Shown piece after piece: positions 1 through 9,258 of a stretch of DNA of 37,313 nucleotides. The notes beneath the pieces are model-generated. The model ran no database searches, was not told the DNA's origin, and was given only the letters and a program-made list of their open reading frames with translations. The stretch spans positions 1 to 37,313 of the forward strand of contig CAJCJI010000317.1 of the NCBI GenBank assembly GCA_903970595.1, read 5' to 3'. Position 1 is the stretch's first letter, and every line of letters starts with the position of its first letter. This stretch comes from Verrucomicrobiota bacterium (GTDB taxonomy: Bacteria; Pseudomonadota; Gammaproteobacteria; Nevskiales; Nevskiaceae). The position numbers and the translations under genes were made by a program.

Positions 1-170
1 AGCGCGGCGAGCCGCATCCGGACTACCGGGAAGAGCTTGGCGCCGCCGTGGTGGCCAAGCCCGAATTCACCATCCGCGTATCGCTCGGCCGCGGCGACGC
101 CCAGGCCCGCCTGTGGACCTGCGACTTCAGCTACGACTATGTGAAGATCAACGCAGAATATCGGACTTGA
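1..170 (+). CDS. argJ: ArgJ, glutamate N-acetyltransferase/amino-acid acetyltransferase (3' end only)
   Basis: Only the last ~55 codons are present; the gene begins before the window. The reading frame starting at base 3 ends in [18 protein letters not shown] and a TGA. The tail C-D-(L/F)-S-Y-D-Y-V-x-I-N-A-(D/E)-Y-R is the conserved C-terminus of the ArgJ beta chain. In the family, ArgJ moves the acetyl group from N-acetylornithine to glutamate (arginine synthesis, cytosol) and self-cleaves into two chains; the cleavage site lies outside the window. The following Nudix gene starts about 35-50 bases downstream on the same strand, an arrangement seen in betaproteobacteria. The assignment rests on the C-terminal motif alone, but that motif is distinctive. 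Confidence 0.85.
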   Translation, partial: RGEPHPDYREELGAAVVAKPEFTIRVSLGRGDAQARLWTCDFSYDYVKINAEYRT

Positions 171-204
171 AAATGAGAGGCGGCAGGCGGGCGCAAAATG
201 AGGA

Positions 205-1164
205 ATGCGGGGGCGTGCAGTGAGTGCTTCCCGCGCGGTCATTCCGGTCGCCTGCGGCGTTCTGCTCAATTCCGGCGGAGAGGTGCTGGTCGCGCAGCGC
301 CCCCCGGGAAAGATCGCGGCGGGTAAGTGGGAGTTTCCCGGCGGCAAAATCGAGCCCGGCGAGTCTCCGTTGCAGGCGCTCATGCGGGAGCTTCATGAGG
401 AATTGGGGGTGGAGGTGCAGGCGGCGCGGCGCCTGATCCGGTTCAGGCATGACTACACCGACCGCATCGTCATCCTCGACACGTGGCTGGTGCGCCAGTT
501 CGAGGGTGCGCCTCATTCGCGTGAAGGGCAGCAGTTGGACTGGGTGCATCCGGAGTCACTGTCTCGTCTGGACACGCTTCCTACGGTGCCGCCGATCGCC
601 ATGGCGCTGCGCCTGCCTGAGCACTATGTTTTCACGCCGCCCAACGCCGGCGAAGCCTCGATTCTGGCCGGCTTATCGGCGCTGCCCGAAGGCAGTTTGC
701 TGCGCCTGCGCATAGCCGCTCTCGACGATCAAGCCTATGCGGACTTGGCGCGGCGCCTGCTGCAGCCGGCAGCGGAGCGCGGTATCGGCCTGATGCTGGA
801 CCGGCATCCGCGCCTTGCCGCCGAGATTGGTGCCGCCGGCTGGCACGCCAATCAGCGCGCCTTGCGGCACTATCGGATCCGGCCCATCGCCAAATCCCTG
901 CTGCTGGGGGTTTCGGTGCACGATTCCGAAGACTTTCAGGCGGCGCGGCGCCTGGGGGCGGAATTCACTGTTCTGGGGCCGGCCCTGCCGACCGCCACCC
1001 ATCCTGAGGCCCAGGGGCTGGGCTGGGAGCGCTGGGAGGAATTGCGGGGGGATTCGCCGCAGCCGGTCTATGCCATCGGCGGAGTCGGGCCGCTGCAATT
1101 GCAGCAGGCCCAGGCGCATGGCGCCCACGGTGTAGCGGGCATCAGCGCCTACTGGGGCGGTTGA
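205..1164 (+). CDS. Nudix hydrolase fused to a thiamine-phosphate-synthase-like domain (MutT/ThiE-like)
   Basis: A 319-residue two-domain protein. The N-terminal half is a MutT-type Nudix hydrolase with a full Nudix box at about residues 46-68 (GGKIEPGES...RELHEELGV), so it should hydrolyse nucleoside triphosphate derivatives such as 8-oxo-dGTP. The C-terminal half, from about residue 140 (HYVFTPPNAGE...) to the end (VYAIGGVGPLQL...GVAGISAYW), has the shape of a ThiE/TenI TIM barrel. The substrate residues of true ThiE look degenerate, so thiamine synthesis should not be assumed. This fusion is common in beta- and gammaproteobacteria. The start is uncertain: the ATG at 205 has AGGA directly against it, and a GTG at 220 would give the more typical N-terminus SASRAVIPVA with a GGGGG run upstream. 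Confidence 0.88.
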   Translation: MRGRAVSASRAVIPVACGVLLNSGGEVLVAQRPPGKIAAGKWEFPGGKIEPGESPLQALMRELHEELGVEVQAARRLIRFRHDYTDRIVILDTWLVRQFEGAPHSREGQQLDWVHPESLSRLDTLPTVPPIAMALRLPEHYVFTPPNAGEASILAGLSALPEGSLLRLRIAALDDQAYADLARRLLQPAAERGIGLMLDRHPRLAAEIGAAGWHANQRALRHYRIRPIAKSLLLGVSVHDSEDFQAARRLGAEFTVLGPALPTATHPEAQGLGWERWEELRGDSPQPVYAIGGVGPLQLQQAQAHGAHGVAGISAYWGG

Positions 1165-1349
1165 GCGCCGTCCGGCTCGCCCTCGGATTCGTGTTCTTCG
1201 GTCACCGGCAGCGCGAAACGCCCGCTCATCCAGTCGCCCAGATCGATCAGCTTGCAGCGTTCCGAACAGAACGGCCGCCACGGGTTCTGCGGGTCGAGCC
1301 GGGTGCTGGCGCCGCAGCGCGGACAGGCGGCGATTCTTGGCGCGGTCAT
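1149..1349 (-). CDS. yacG: YacG, DNA gyrase inhibitor / small zinc-binding protein
   Basis: A 66-residue protein beginning MTAPRIAACPRCG. It carries the YacG zinc site: CPRCG near residues 9-13 and FCSERCKLIDLGDW about 20 residues later. The family binds one zinc through four cysteines, and the E. coli protein binds GyrB and inhibits gyrase. The acidic tail after the zinc domain (EEHESEGEPDG) is usual for the family. I chose the ATG at 1349 because the upstream start at 1391 would add 14 residues without family character and would run into zapD. The gene sits 17 bases after zapD and its 3' end overlaps the Nudix gene tail to tail by 16 bases. It is the last gene of the pilB-pilC-pilD-coaE-zapD-yacG run. 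Confidence 0.9.
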   Translation of the reverse strand: MTAPRIAACPRCGASTRLDPQNPWRPFCSERCKLIDLGDWMSGRFALPVTEEHESEGEPDGAQPPQ

Positions 1350-1366
1350 CTTGCTGTGAACAGCCC

Positions 1367-2152
1367 TTAATGATTTGACAGCAGGCAGCACTGCAGCCGG
1401 AAGGGGATGCTGCCGCCGGCCTGTACGTTGCGCGTGTTGACGTCGCCCAGGCGCATGAAGCGGATCGATACGCGGTGCTTGCCGGCGCTGATTTCGGGAT
1501 AGACGTCCGCAGCCGCCGGCACCAGCACCCGAACCAGTTGATAGGACGCCTGCGGCACGTGCAGGAAGATGCCGCCTTCGGCGCTGTGGTCCACCGGCTG
1601 CGCGCTGTCGCGCAGCAGGCGCAGGTACAGGCTGATGGCGCGCTGCAGCGGCTGCAGGCTGGCGAACCAGGATTGCAGGTCCCGCTGGGTCTGCGCTGCC
1701 GGGCCCGACAGCCAGCGATGGTAGGCCGGCAGGTCGAAACCGCAGGCGCCGCCGGGGATGGAACTGCGGTTGAGAATGGCGAAAAGGAATTCGTTTTCAC
1801 GCAGCACCATGGCTGGGTGGGAACTGCTCATTCCCTGCAACTCGCCGGCGGCGGCGGCGAGTTCGCGCAGCACCTCGCCCAGGCGGGCGAGGTTGATCCC
1901 CGGGCGCGTGCTCATCCGGGTCAGAGTGGCATGCTGCTCGAAGATCTCCTTGAGCAACTCGGTGCGCAGATCGGTGCGCCCCATCACGGTGAGGATGTCG
2001 AGAAGCGTGTGCAGGCTGGCGCGCAGCCCCCAGGCGGAGGGATCCGCGCCCTGGTGCTGGTACTGTGCAAAGAGGAATTCAAGGCGCAGCAGAAAACGTA
2101 TCCGCTCGCTCAGCGGATGCTCGAAGGCAATCCATTCCGCGCCCTGGTCCAT
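1367..2152 (-). CDS. zapD: ZapD, FtsZ-associated cell division protein
   Basis: A 261-residue protein with the ZapD/YacF pattern. The N-terminus has the typical (I/W)xFEHPLSERIRFLLRLEFLF, the middle is helical (LLDILTVMGRTDLRTELLKE), and the end is a beta-rich domain finishing in RLQCCLLSNH. In E. coli ZapD crosslinks FtsZ filaments at the division ring and binds the FtsZ C-terminal tail. The length matches the family (about 250 residues). The ATG at 2152 directly precedes the conserved N-terminus. It lies between coaE and yacG, the same order as in many beta- and gammaproteobacteria. A 146-base gap containing an inverted repeat separates it from coaE. Confidence 0.93.
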   Translation of the reverse strand: MDQGAEWIAFEHPLSERIRFLLRLEFLFAQYQHQGADPSAWGLRASLHTLLDILTVMGRTDLRTELLKEIFEQHATLTRMSTRPGINLARLGEVLRELAAAAGELQGMSSSHPAMVLRENEFLFAILNRSSIPGGACGFDLPAYHRWLSGPAAQTQRDLQSWFASLQPLQRAISLYLRLLRDSAQPVDHSAEGGIFLHVPQASYQLVRVLVPAAADVYPEISAGKHRVSIRFMRLGDVNTRNVQAGGSIPFRLQCCLLSNH

Positions 2153-2228
2153 CGATTGATCAATCCATGGGATTCCCTAGGCATTGTGGCGCGCCGGGAC
2201 AAGGAGGGCAAACGGAAAGAAGCAGTGG

Positions 2229-2298
2229 CCAGTGCTTGGTGATTAGTGGCCAGTAGATTCCGCTTCGGATAGTTCCCGCTTCTACCGGCCACCAACCA

Positions 2299-2309
<11 letters not shown>
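2229..2309. repeat. Imperfect 29-bp inverted repeat between coaE and zapD
   Basis: The arms lie at 2229-2257 and 2281-2309 with a 23-base spacer. Read as reverse complements they differ mainly by C/T and A/G transitions (about 20 of 29 positions identical), so an RNA could still pair largely through G-U wobbles. The arms are built from short motifs related to GGTGA(C/T)TAGTGG and GGCCAGTAGA, giving a low-complexity look. The right arm contains the coaE stop codon. The function is unknown; it may be a dispersed intergenic repeat or an mRNA-stabilising hairpin. Confidence 0.6.
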
Positions 2310-2927
<618 letters not shown>

Positions 2928-2931
<4 letters not shown>

Positions 2932-3791
2932 GGATAGGCCAGGCGGCGCAGGACGTCGCCCCAAATCAGCATCAGCCAGCCGGCCCCGGCCAGGTAGGGG
3001 CCGAAAGAGATCGGCTGGTTGCGGTCGCGCCCGCGCAGCAGGATCAGGCTGAGGCCGACCACCGAACCGACCAGCGAGGACAGCAGGATGATCATGGGCA
3101 GGGCGCCGGCTCCGAACCAGGCGCCCAGCGCCGCCAGCAGCTTGAAATCGCCATGACCCATGCCTTCCTTGCCGGTCGCCAGCTTGAACAGCTCGTAGAC
3201 GCCGCGCAGGCCCAAGTAGCCCAGGGCGGCACCGGCGATGCTGGCCGACGGCCCGGCAAACAGGCCGAAAGCATTCAGCACCAGACCAGTCCACAGCAGG
3301 GGCAGGGTGATGGAGTCGGGCAGCAGCTGTTCGCGGAAGTCGATCGCCGTGAGTACCAGCAGGGTCCAACTCAGCCCCAGCGCCGCAGCCAGCTGCAGCC
3401 CCCAACCGAAGCGCCAGGCGCAGGCCGCGGCAAGGACCGCGGCGGCAAGTTCAAGCAGGGGGTACTGCACTGAGATCGGCTTGCCGCAGTCGGCGCAGCG
3501 CCCGCGCAGCCACAGCCATCCGAACAAGGGGATGTTGTGCCAGGGGCGGATCGCGGCGCCGCAGCTGGGGCAGCAGGATCGCGGCGAATACAGGGTGACC
3601 GGCCGGGCCGCAGGGTCCGGTAGCGGCAATTCCTCGAGGATCTGCGCCGCCTGCTTGCGCCAATCCGCCTCCATCATGCGTGGCAGGCGCAGGCTGACCA
3701 CGTTGAGGAAGCTGCCGATCAGCAGCCCCAGCACCGCCACTCCTCCGACCAGCAGGGCAGGGCTGGCGCGCAGCGCCTCGATCAATGGCAT
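2928..3791 (-). CDS. pilD: PilD, type IV prepilin leader peptidase / N-methyltransferase
   Basis: A 287-residue inner-membrane aspartic protease that cleaves prepilin leaders after glycine and methylates the new N-terminus. Visible features are the N-terminal membrane segment GLLIGSFLNVV, the paired zinc cysteines CPSC and CADC in the cytoplasmic loop, and about seven further hydrophobic segments. The two catalytic aspartates lie in TAIDFREQLLPD and in the GxGD motif GMGHGDFK. I chose the ATG at 3791; a TTG five codons upstream (3806) is possible. Neither start has a strong ribosome site. It lies between pilC and coaE and overlaps coaE by four bases. The two pilins at 25739-26860 are expected substrates. 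Confidence 0.95.
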
Positions 3792-3854
3792 GGCCAGCGA
3801 ATCCAAGGCCGGTCAGCGCCGGTCGCTGTACATAAATCCAATGTCGACAGGGAC

Positions 3855-5072
3855 TTAGATCGCTTCGCCAAGCTTGAAGATCGGCAGGTACATGGCCACC
3901 ACCAGGCCGCCGACCAGCACGCCCAGCACCACCATGATCATCGGTTCGAGCAGGGCGGTGAGGTTGTCGACCATGACGTCGACTTCTTCCTCGTAAAACT
4001 CGGCCACCTTGGCGCACATGTGATCCAGGGAGCCGGATTCCTCGCCGATCGCCACCATCTGCACCGCCATGTTGGGGAACAGCGCGGTTTGCTGCATGGC
4101 CAGCTGCAGCTGGGTGCCGGTGGCAATCTGGTCGCGCATGCTCATGATGGCATCGGTGAAGATGATGTTGCCGGCAGCCTTGGCCACCGATTCCATCGCT
4201 TCCACCAGGGGCACGCCGGCGGCGAACATGGTGGACAGGGTGCGGGCGAAACGCGCCACGGCGGACTTGTACATGATTTCGCCGACCACCGGGATCTTCA
4301 GCATGATGCGGTCGACCAGGCGCCGGAAGGCGGCGGAGCGGATATGTGCCTCCCGATACGCGAAGTAAACGCCCGCGACGCTGAGGGCCACGATCCACCA
4401 GTCCGCCTGGATGAAGTTGGAAAGATGGATGACCCACTTGGTAAATGCCGGCAGGTCGGCGCCAAAGCCCTGGAACAGGTCCGCGAACTGGGGGATCACG
4501 AAGTACAGCAGGATGCCGGTCACGATAAAGGCCACGACCAGTACGGCGGCGGGGTAGGTCAGCGCCTTTTTCACCTTTTTCTTCAAGGATTCGGACTTCT
4601 CCTTGTAGGTGGCGATCTTGTCGAGCAGGGCCTCCAGGGCGCCGGATTTTTCGCCGGCGTCCACCAGGTTAACGAACAGGTCGTCGAAGTGCCGCGGGAA
4701 TTTGGCCAGGCTTTCGGCCAGCGAAGAGCCGCTTTCGATGCTGGCCTTGATCGACAGGACCATTTCGCCCAGGGCGGGGTTGGCATGGCCGCGGCCGACG
4801 ATTTCCATTGCCTGTACCAGGGGCACGCCGGCGCTCATCATGGTGGCCAGCTGGCGGCTGAAGATGGCGATGTCCTGCCCGGTGATCTTCTTCTTGCGCT
4901 TGGCGAACAGGGCGGACTGCTTGCGCACCCGCAGAGGGTTGATGCCCTGCTTGCGCAGCTGGGTCTTGATGAAGCTTTCGCTGGGGCCCTCGGTGACGCC
5001 CTTGATGCGCGCGCCCTTGCGGTCGACGCCTTCCCAGATGAACGCATATTCCTTGATTGCTGCTGCGGCCAT
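3855..5072 (-). CDS. pilC: PilC, type IV pilus inner-membrane platform protein
   Basis: A 405-residue GspF-family protein that anchors the assembly ATPases at the inner membrane. Two GspF domains are visible. The first begins near FSRQLATMMSAGVPLVQAMEIVGRG and the second near FARTLSTMFAAGVPLVEAMESVAKAAG; each is followed by a membrane segment. The C-terminal segment MIMVVLGVLVGGLVVAMYLPIF is typical. The start is the ATG at 5072, preceded by AGGGGA at about seven bases; a TTG two codons upstream is less likely. The gene lies 71 bases downstream of pilB and 63 bases upstream of pilD, in one transcription unit. Confidence 0.96.
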   Translation of the reverse strand: MAAAAIKEYAFIWEGVDRKGARIKGVTEGPSESFIKTQLRKQGINPLRVRKQSALFAKRKKKITGQDIAIFSRQLATMMSAGVPLVQAMEIVGRGHANPALGEMVLSIKASIESGSSLAESLAKFPRHFDDLFVNLVDAGEKSGALEALLDKIATYKEKSESLKKKVKKALTYPAAVLVVAFIVTGILLYFVIPQFADLFQGFGADLPAFTKWVIHLSNFIQADWWIVALSVAGVYFAYREAHIRSAAFRRLVDRIMLKIPVVGEIMYKSAVARFARTLSTMFAAGVPLVEAMESVAKAAGNIIFTDAIMSMRDQIATGTQLQLAMQQTALFPNMAVQMVAIGEESGSLDHMCAKVAEFYEEEVDVMVDNLTALLEPMIMVVLGVLVGGLVVAMYLPIFKLGEAI

Positions 5073-5143
5073 GGCCAAATCCCCTTTCCCTAAAGAGTGC
5101 GAGCGCTTCCGGCGCCCGCTTTGCCGAATCTGAAGAGAATAGT

Positions 5144-6877
5144 CTAATCCGAGGTGACGCGGTTGGCTTCGGTCAGGTCAGTCGCCCCGTCGATCACTTT
5201 CTTGAGCGCCGACCGTCTCAGGTCGGCCACGCCTTCCCGCCGGGCCTGGTCGGCGATTTCGATGGCATTGCCGTTTTCCATGATGATGCGGGAGATGGCA
5301 TCGGTCACCGGCATAACCTGGTAAATGCCGGTGCGGCCCTTGTAGCCGTTGTTGCACTGATCGCAGCCCACCGCCTTGTAAATGGCAAAGCCGGGCCGGT
5401 CGACGTCTTCCTCGGTGAAACCTTCGCGCAGCAGCTCCTCGCGCGGCACCGCGTCCGGCTTCTTGCACGACTTGCACAGCTTGCGCGCCAGCCGCTGGGC
5501 GATGATCAGGCTCACGCAGGACGCCACGTTGTAGGCCGGCACGCCCATGTTGAGCAGGCGGGTCAGGGTTTGCGGAGCATCGTTGGTGTGCAGGGTGGAG
5601 AGCACCAAGTGGCCGGTCTGGGCAGCCTTGATGGCGATTTCGGCCGTTTCCAGGTCGCGGATTTCACCCACCATGATGACGTCCGGGTCCTGGCGCAGGA
5701 AGGCCTTGAGGGCGGCGGCGAAAGTCAGCCCGACCTTGGGGTTGACGTTGACCTGGTTGATGCCTGGCAGGTTGATTTCCGCCGGGTCTTCGGCGGTGGA
5801 GATGTTGCAGTCCTCGGTATTGAGGATGTTGATGCCGGTGTAGAGCGAGACGGTCTTGCCCGAGCCGGTCGGGCCGGTGACCAGGATCATGCCCTGCGGC
5901 TTGCTCAGGGCCTTCATGTAATGGTCTTTCTGGACCGGCTCGTAGCCCAGGGCGTCGATGCCGAGCATGGCGCTGGACGAATCCAGAATACGCATGACCA
6001 CTTTTTCGCCCCACAGGGTGGGGCAGGTGCTGACGCGGAAATCGATCGATTTGCTCGCCGACAGCTTCAGCTTGATGCGTCCGTCCTGGGGCACCCGGCG
6101 CTCCGCCAGGTCCAGGCGCGACATCACCTTCAGGCGCGCCGCAAAGCGGCCGGCCAGCTGCACCGGCGGCGAGGCGATCTCCTTGAGTTCGCCGTCGAGG
6201 CGGTAGCGGATGCGGTACTTCTTCTCGTAGGGCTCGAAGTGGATGTCCGAGCAGCCGCGGTTGATGGCGTCGATCAGCACCTTGTTGACGTAGCGGATGA
6301 TCGGCGCATCTTCCTCGTCGTCGCCGGCGTTCTTCTCCTGCGGTCCATCCTCGTCGCCGGCCTCGATGGTGAGGTTTTCCAGATCGGAATCGCCAGCGCC
6401 GATATGGGATGCCTGGATGGCTCCGGCCGCCGCTTCGATCGCCTTGGCGAGCTTGTCCTCCTCGACCAGGACCGCCTCGGTGGCGAAGCCGCTGGCAAAC
6501 TTGAACTCGTCCAGCGCCTGCAGATTGGTCGGGTCGGACACCGCCAGGTAAAGCTTGCGGCCGCGCTTGTAGAGCGGCAGCGCATGCTGGGCGCGGATCA
6601 GCTTTTCGCCCAGCTCGCGGATGGTGTTGGCATCTGGTTCGATGCTGCCCAGGTCGAGCAGGGGCGTGCCGAATTCGTTGCTGGCGAACTCTGCCAGTCG
6701 CGAAGGGGGAATCAGCTTGTCTTCGACCAGTTGCGAGACGATCGGGCGGCTGTTGCGTACCGCCTTGGCCTGGGATTCCCGCGCCTGCTCCTCGCTCAGC
6801 AATTGGTTGGCGACGAAACGCCGGGCCAGGCCGCTGAGCGGAGGGGCCGAAACGGTAACATTGGGACTCAGGGCCAC
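5144..6877 (-). CDS. pilB: PilB, type IV pilus extension ATPase
   Basis: A hexameric GspE-family ATPase that powers pilin insertion into the growing pilus. Numbering from the upstream TTG at 6916 (590 residues), the N-terminal MshE/GspE_N domain is at about 28-160. The Walker A motif GPTGSGKT is at 348-355, the Asp box near 376, Walker B (PDVIMVGE) at about 411-418, and the tetracysteine zinc site at C481, C484, C518 and C521. I favour the GTG at 6877 (577 residues, MALSPNVTVSAPP...). The TTG at 6916 would lie at or before the expected transcription start of a promoter-like sequence at 6921-6947. It is followed by pilC and pilD. No pilT retraction ATPase is in the window. Confidence 0.95.
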   Translation of the reverse strand: MALSPNVTVSAPPLSGLARRFVANQLLSEEQARESQAKAVRNSRPIVSQLVEDKLIPPSRLAEFASNEFGTPLLDLGSIEPDANTIRELGEKLIRAQHALPLYKRGRKLYLAVSDPTNLQALDEFKFASGFATEAVLVEEDKLAKAIEAAAGAIQASHIGAGDSDLENLTIEAGDEDGPQEKNAGDDEEDAPIIRYVNKVLIDAINRGCSDIHFEPYEKKYRIRYRLDGELKEIASPPVQLAGRFAARLKVMSRLDLAERRVPQDGRIKLKLSASKSIDFRVSTCPTLWGEKVVMRILDSSSAMLGIDALGYEPVQKDHYMKALSKPQGMILVTGPTGSGKTVSLYTGINILNTEDCNISTAEDPAEINLPGINQVNVNPKVGLTFAAALKAFLRQDPDVIMVGEIRDLETAEIAIKAAQTGHLVLSTLHTNDAPQTLTRLLNMGVPAYNVASCVSLIIAQRLARKLCKSCKKPDAVPREELLREGFTEEDVDRPGFAIYKAVGCDQCNNGYKGRTGIYQVMPVTDAISRIIMENGNAIEIADQARREGVADLRRSALKKVIDGATDLTEANRVTSD

Positions 6878-6920
6878 GGCTTTTCGGGGTCGGGAAGGGG
6901 TTGGTGGTCGATGCAAAGAC

Positions 6921-6947
6921 CCTATACTCCCCGGACGGCAGCGTCAA
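6921..6947 (-). promoter_or_regulatory. Possible sigma-70 promoter for pilB
   Basis: On the minus strand TTGACG (6942-6947) is followed after 15 bases by TATAGG (6921-6926). An alternative -10, TAGGGT at 17-base spacing, overlaps it. The -35 is close to consensus; the -10 or spacing is weaker. If real, transcription would begin near 6913, which supports the GTG at 6877 over the TTG at 6916 as the pilB start. Confidence 0.4.
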
Positions 6948-7086
6948 TAATCCCGGGGCTCGCTGCGGGAACGCGGCGCTTAGGGTTCGCCGGCGCTTGG
7001 CCGTACAATTGACCGGACCAGGATCGTCCAGGCCGTCGCCGGAGCGCAAAACGGCAAGATCCTGGCATCAACCATTGGGGTATCGC

Positions 7087-7935
7087 TTGATCAGCATCAT
7101 CCTGCCGGCAAAAAACGAAGCCGAGGCCCTGCGTGCGCTGCTGCCCGGGCTGCGCGCAGCCCAGGGCGACGCGGAAATCATCGTGGTCGACGATGGCTCG
7201 ACCGACGAAACTCCGGCCTTGTGCCGACAGCACGGCGTGAGCTGCCTGTCTTCGCCGTATTCCATGGGCAACGGCGCGGCGATCAAGCGCGGCGCGCGCG
7301 CCGCCCGCGGTGAAATCCTGGTCTTCATGGACGCCGACGGGCAGCATTCGCCGGATCATATCCAGCCGCTGCTGGACCGCCTGGCCGAGGGCTACGACAT
7401 GGTGGTCGGCAGCCGCTCCTGGTCGGATCAGGCCGGGGTCGGGCGGGGCATGGCCAATTCGCTCTACAACCGCGTCGCCAGCTGGATGACCGGCTTCAAG
7501 GTGCTGGACCTGACCTCCGGCTTCCGCGTGGCGCGGGCGGAAAAATTCAGGGAATTCCTGTATCTGCTGCCGAACGGATTTTCCTATCCCACGACCATCA
7601 CCATGGCTTTTTTCCGCAGCGCCTACCCGCTGTGCTATGTGCCGATCCAGGTCTCGTCGCGGGTCGGCAAGAGCCATATCCGGCCCCTGCGGGACGGGGT
7701 GCGCTTCCTGCTCATCATCTTCAAGATCGCCACCCTGTACTCGCCGCTCAAATTGTTCGCGCCGACCGGGGCGGCGTTCTTCCTCCTCGGGACGGGCTAT
7801 TACGCGTACACCTTCTTCACGGTGCATCGCTTCACCAATATGAGCGCCCTGCTGTTCAGCGCCGCCGTAATCGTGTTCCTGATCGGGCTGATCTCGGAGC
7901 AGATCACGGCGCTGACCTACCGGCGGAGCGACTAG
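7087..7935 (+). CDS. Family 2 glycosyltransferase with C-terminal membrane segments
   Basis: About 282 residues. The N-terminal GT2 (GT-A fold) domain shows ISIILPAKNEAEAL, the nucleotide-binding VVDDGSTD, and the metal-binding MDADGQHSPD. Two hydrophobic segments follow near the C-terminus (FAPTGAAFFLLGTGYYAYTF and SALLFSAAVIVFLIGLI), so it probably acts at the inner membrane on a polyprenyl-phosphate acceptor, as DPM1/ArnC-like enzymes do. The start is inferred. No ATG lies near the domain, and an ATG at 6901 would add 62 non-homologous residues and overlap pilB. The TTG at 7087, preceded by GGGG, places the start just before the conserved strand. The sugar and acceptor are unknown. It is divergent from pilB and followed 43 bases later by a GT4 gene. 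Confidence 0.88.
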   Translation: MISIILPAKNEAEALRALLPGLRAAQGDAEIIVVDDGSTDETPALCRQHGVSCLSSPYSMGNGAAIKRGARAARGEILVFMDADGQHSPDHIQPLLDRLAEGYDMVVGSRSWSDQAGVGRGMANSLYNRVASWMTGFKVLDLTSGFRVARAEKFREFLYLLPNGFSYPTTITMAFFRSAYPLCYVPIQVSSRVGKSHIRPLRDGVRFLLIIFKIATLYSPLKLFAPTGAAFFLLGTGYYAYTFFTVHRFTNMSALLFSAAVIVFLIGLISEQITALTYRRSD

Positions 7936-7978
7936 CCTGGTGCGCCCGCTGGAACGCGATCGGGACGGAGCTTAGGGG

Positions 7979-9157
7979 GTGGAAACGCCGGTCAGGCACA
8001 GGATCCTGGTGATCACGCGCAATCTGCCGCCGCTGCGGGGCGGAATGGAGCGGCTCAATTTCCACCTGCTGCGTGAGTTGAGCGCCGCATTCGAGTTGCG
8101 CGTATGTTGCCCGCAGGAATGCATTCCGGAATTGCCTGATGGCGTCGGCGCCGCGGGAGTGCCGCTGCGGCCGCTGTGGCGCTTCGTCCTGGCCAGCACC
8201 GCTGCGGCCGTTTCCAGCGCCCGCCGCTTCCGCCCGCACCTGGTCCTGGCCGGCAGCGGCCTCACGGCGCCCATGGCCAGGATCGCGGCCGCCGTTGCCG
8301 GAGCGAGGTCCGCCGCCTACCTGCACGGCCTGGACATCCTTGCCGACCATTGGGCTTACCGGAATTTGTGGGTTCCCTGGTTCGCCGGGCTGGATGCCGT
8401 GTTCGTCAACAGCCGCCATACGGCCGAACTGGCCGCCCGTGCCCGGGTTCCGGCGCACAGGATCAACATCGTCCACCCCGGCGTGGAACTGCCGCCCTGG
8501 GAACCCGGCCGGGGCGAGGAATTCCGGCAGGGGTTCGGCCTGGGCGACCGCCCGATGCTGCTTTCGGTGGGCCGGCTGACCGCCAGAAAGGGGCTGGCCG
8601 AGTTCATCGAACGTGCCCTGCCGGCCCTGGTATCGGCTCAGCCGCGCATCGTGTTGGTGGTGATCGGGGCGGAAGCGGTGAACTCGATCAAGGTCGACAC
8701 GCAAAGCCAGCTGGCGAGAATCCAGGCCGCCGTGCAACGGCTGGGCTTGGAAGACAATGTCCGCCTGCTGGGTACACAGGACGATGCCACAGTGCGCGGC
8801 GCCTTCTTTGCCGCCTGCGCGCTGGTGTTTCCGCTGATCGACTTGCCGGGGGACACGGAGGGCTTTGGCATGGTGGCGGTGGAAGCCGCCGCGCACGGCA
8901 CGCCCACGGTTGCCTTCGCGGTCGGCGGGGCAAGCGATTCGGTGTCGGACCCGGTGTCGGGCAGTTTGATTCCGGCGGGGGACTACCCGGCGATGATCAG
9001 GCAGCTGTCCGGCTTGCTCGGCGCTCCCGCGGAAACGCAGCAGGCAAGGCTGGGCCGCAGGGAATTTGCTGCGGGGTTTGAATGGTCGCGCTTTGGCGGG
9101 CGAATTCAGTTAGCGTGCCATTCGTTGCTAGAGGAGGCATTGCCGGTACGAATTTGA
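7979..9157 (+). CDS. Family 4 glycosyltransferase
   Basis: A 392-residue GT-B-fold enzyme. The N-terminal domain begins HRILVITRNLPPLRGGMERL, with the glycine-rich acceptor loop typical of GT4. The C-terminal nucleotide-sugar domain shows LSVGRLTARKGLAEFI, then the E-x7-E region GFGMVAVEAAAHGTPTVAF at about residues 298-316. It should be a retaining cytoplasmic transferase in polysaccharide or O-antigen synthesis; donor and acceptor cannot be read from sequence. The start is the GTG at 7979, preceded by GGAG and a G-run. It converges on the GT9 gene; the 101 bases between them hold no recognised terminator. GC content drops just after its stop. Confidence 0.92.
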   Translation: METPVRHRILVITRNLPPLRGGMERLNFHLLRELSAAFELRVCCPQECIPELPDGVGAAGVPLRPLWRFVLASTAAAVSSARRFRPHLVLAGSGLTAPMARIAAAVAGARSAAYLHGLDILADHWAYRNLWVPWFAGLDAVFVNSRHTAELAARARVPAHRINIVHPGVELPPWEPGRGEEFRQGFGLGDRPMLLSVGRLTARKGLAEFIERALPALVSAQPRIVLVVIGAEAVNSIKVDTQSQLARIQAAVQRLGLEDNVRLLGTQDDATVRGAFFAACALVFPLIDLPGDTEGFGMVAVEAAAHGTPTVAFAVGGASDSVSDPVSGSLIPAGDYPAMIRQLSGLLGAPAETQQARLGRREFAAGFEWSRFGGRIQLACHSLLEEALPVRI

Positions 9158-9258
9158 GGGATTACGGATGCGAACTGGGCCGCGACACGGTCCATAATTT
9201 TCTGATATCCGAGAGACGGAGCGGAACGTATTTCTCGGCACGCTTACAACAGACTCGC

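Noticed and set aside
5057-7012. 651-codon plus-strand open frame
   Set aside because: It is the antisense of pilB, which has full Walker and zinc motifs on the minus strand. The plus-strand translation has no domain and is typical of GC-rich shadow frames.
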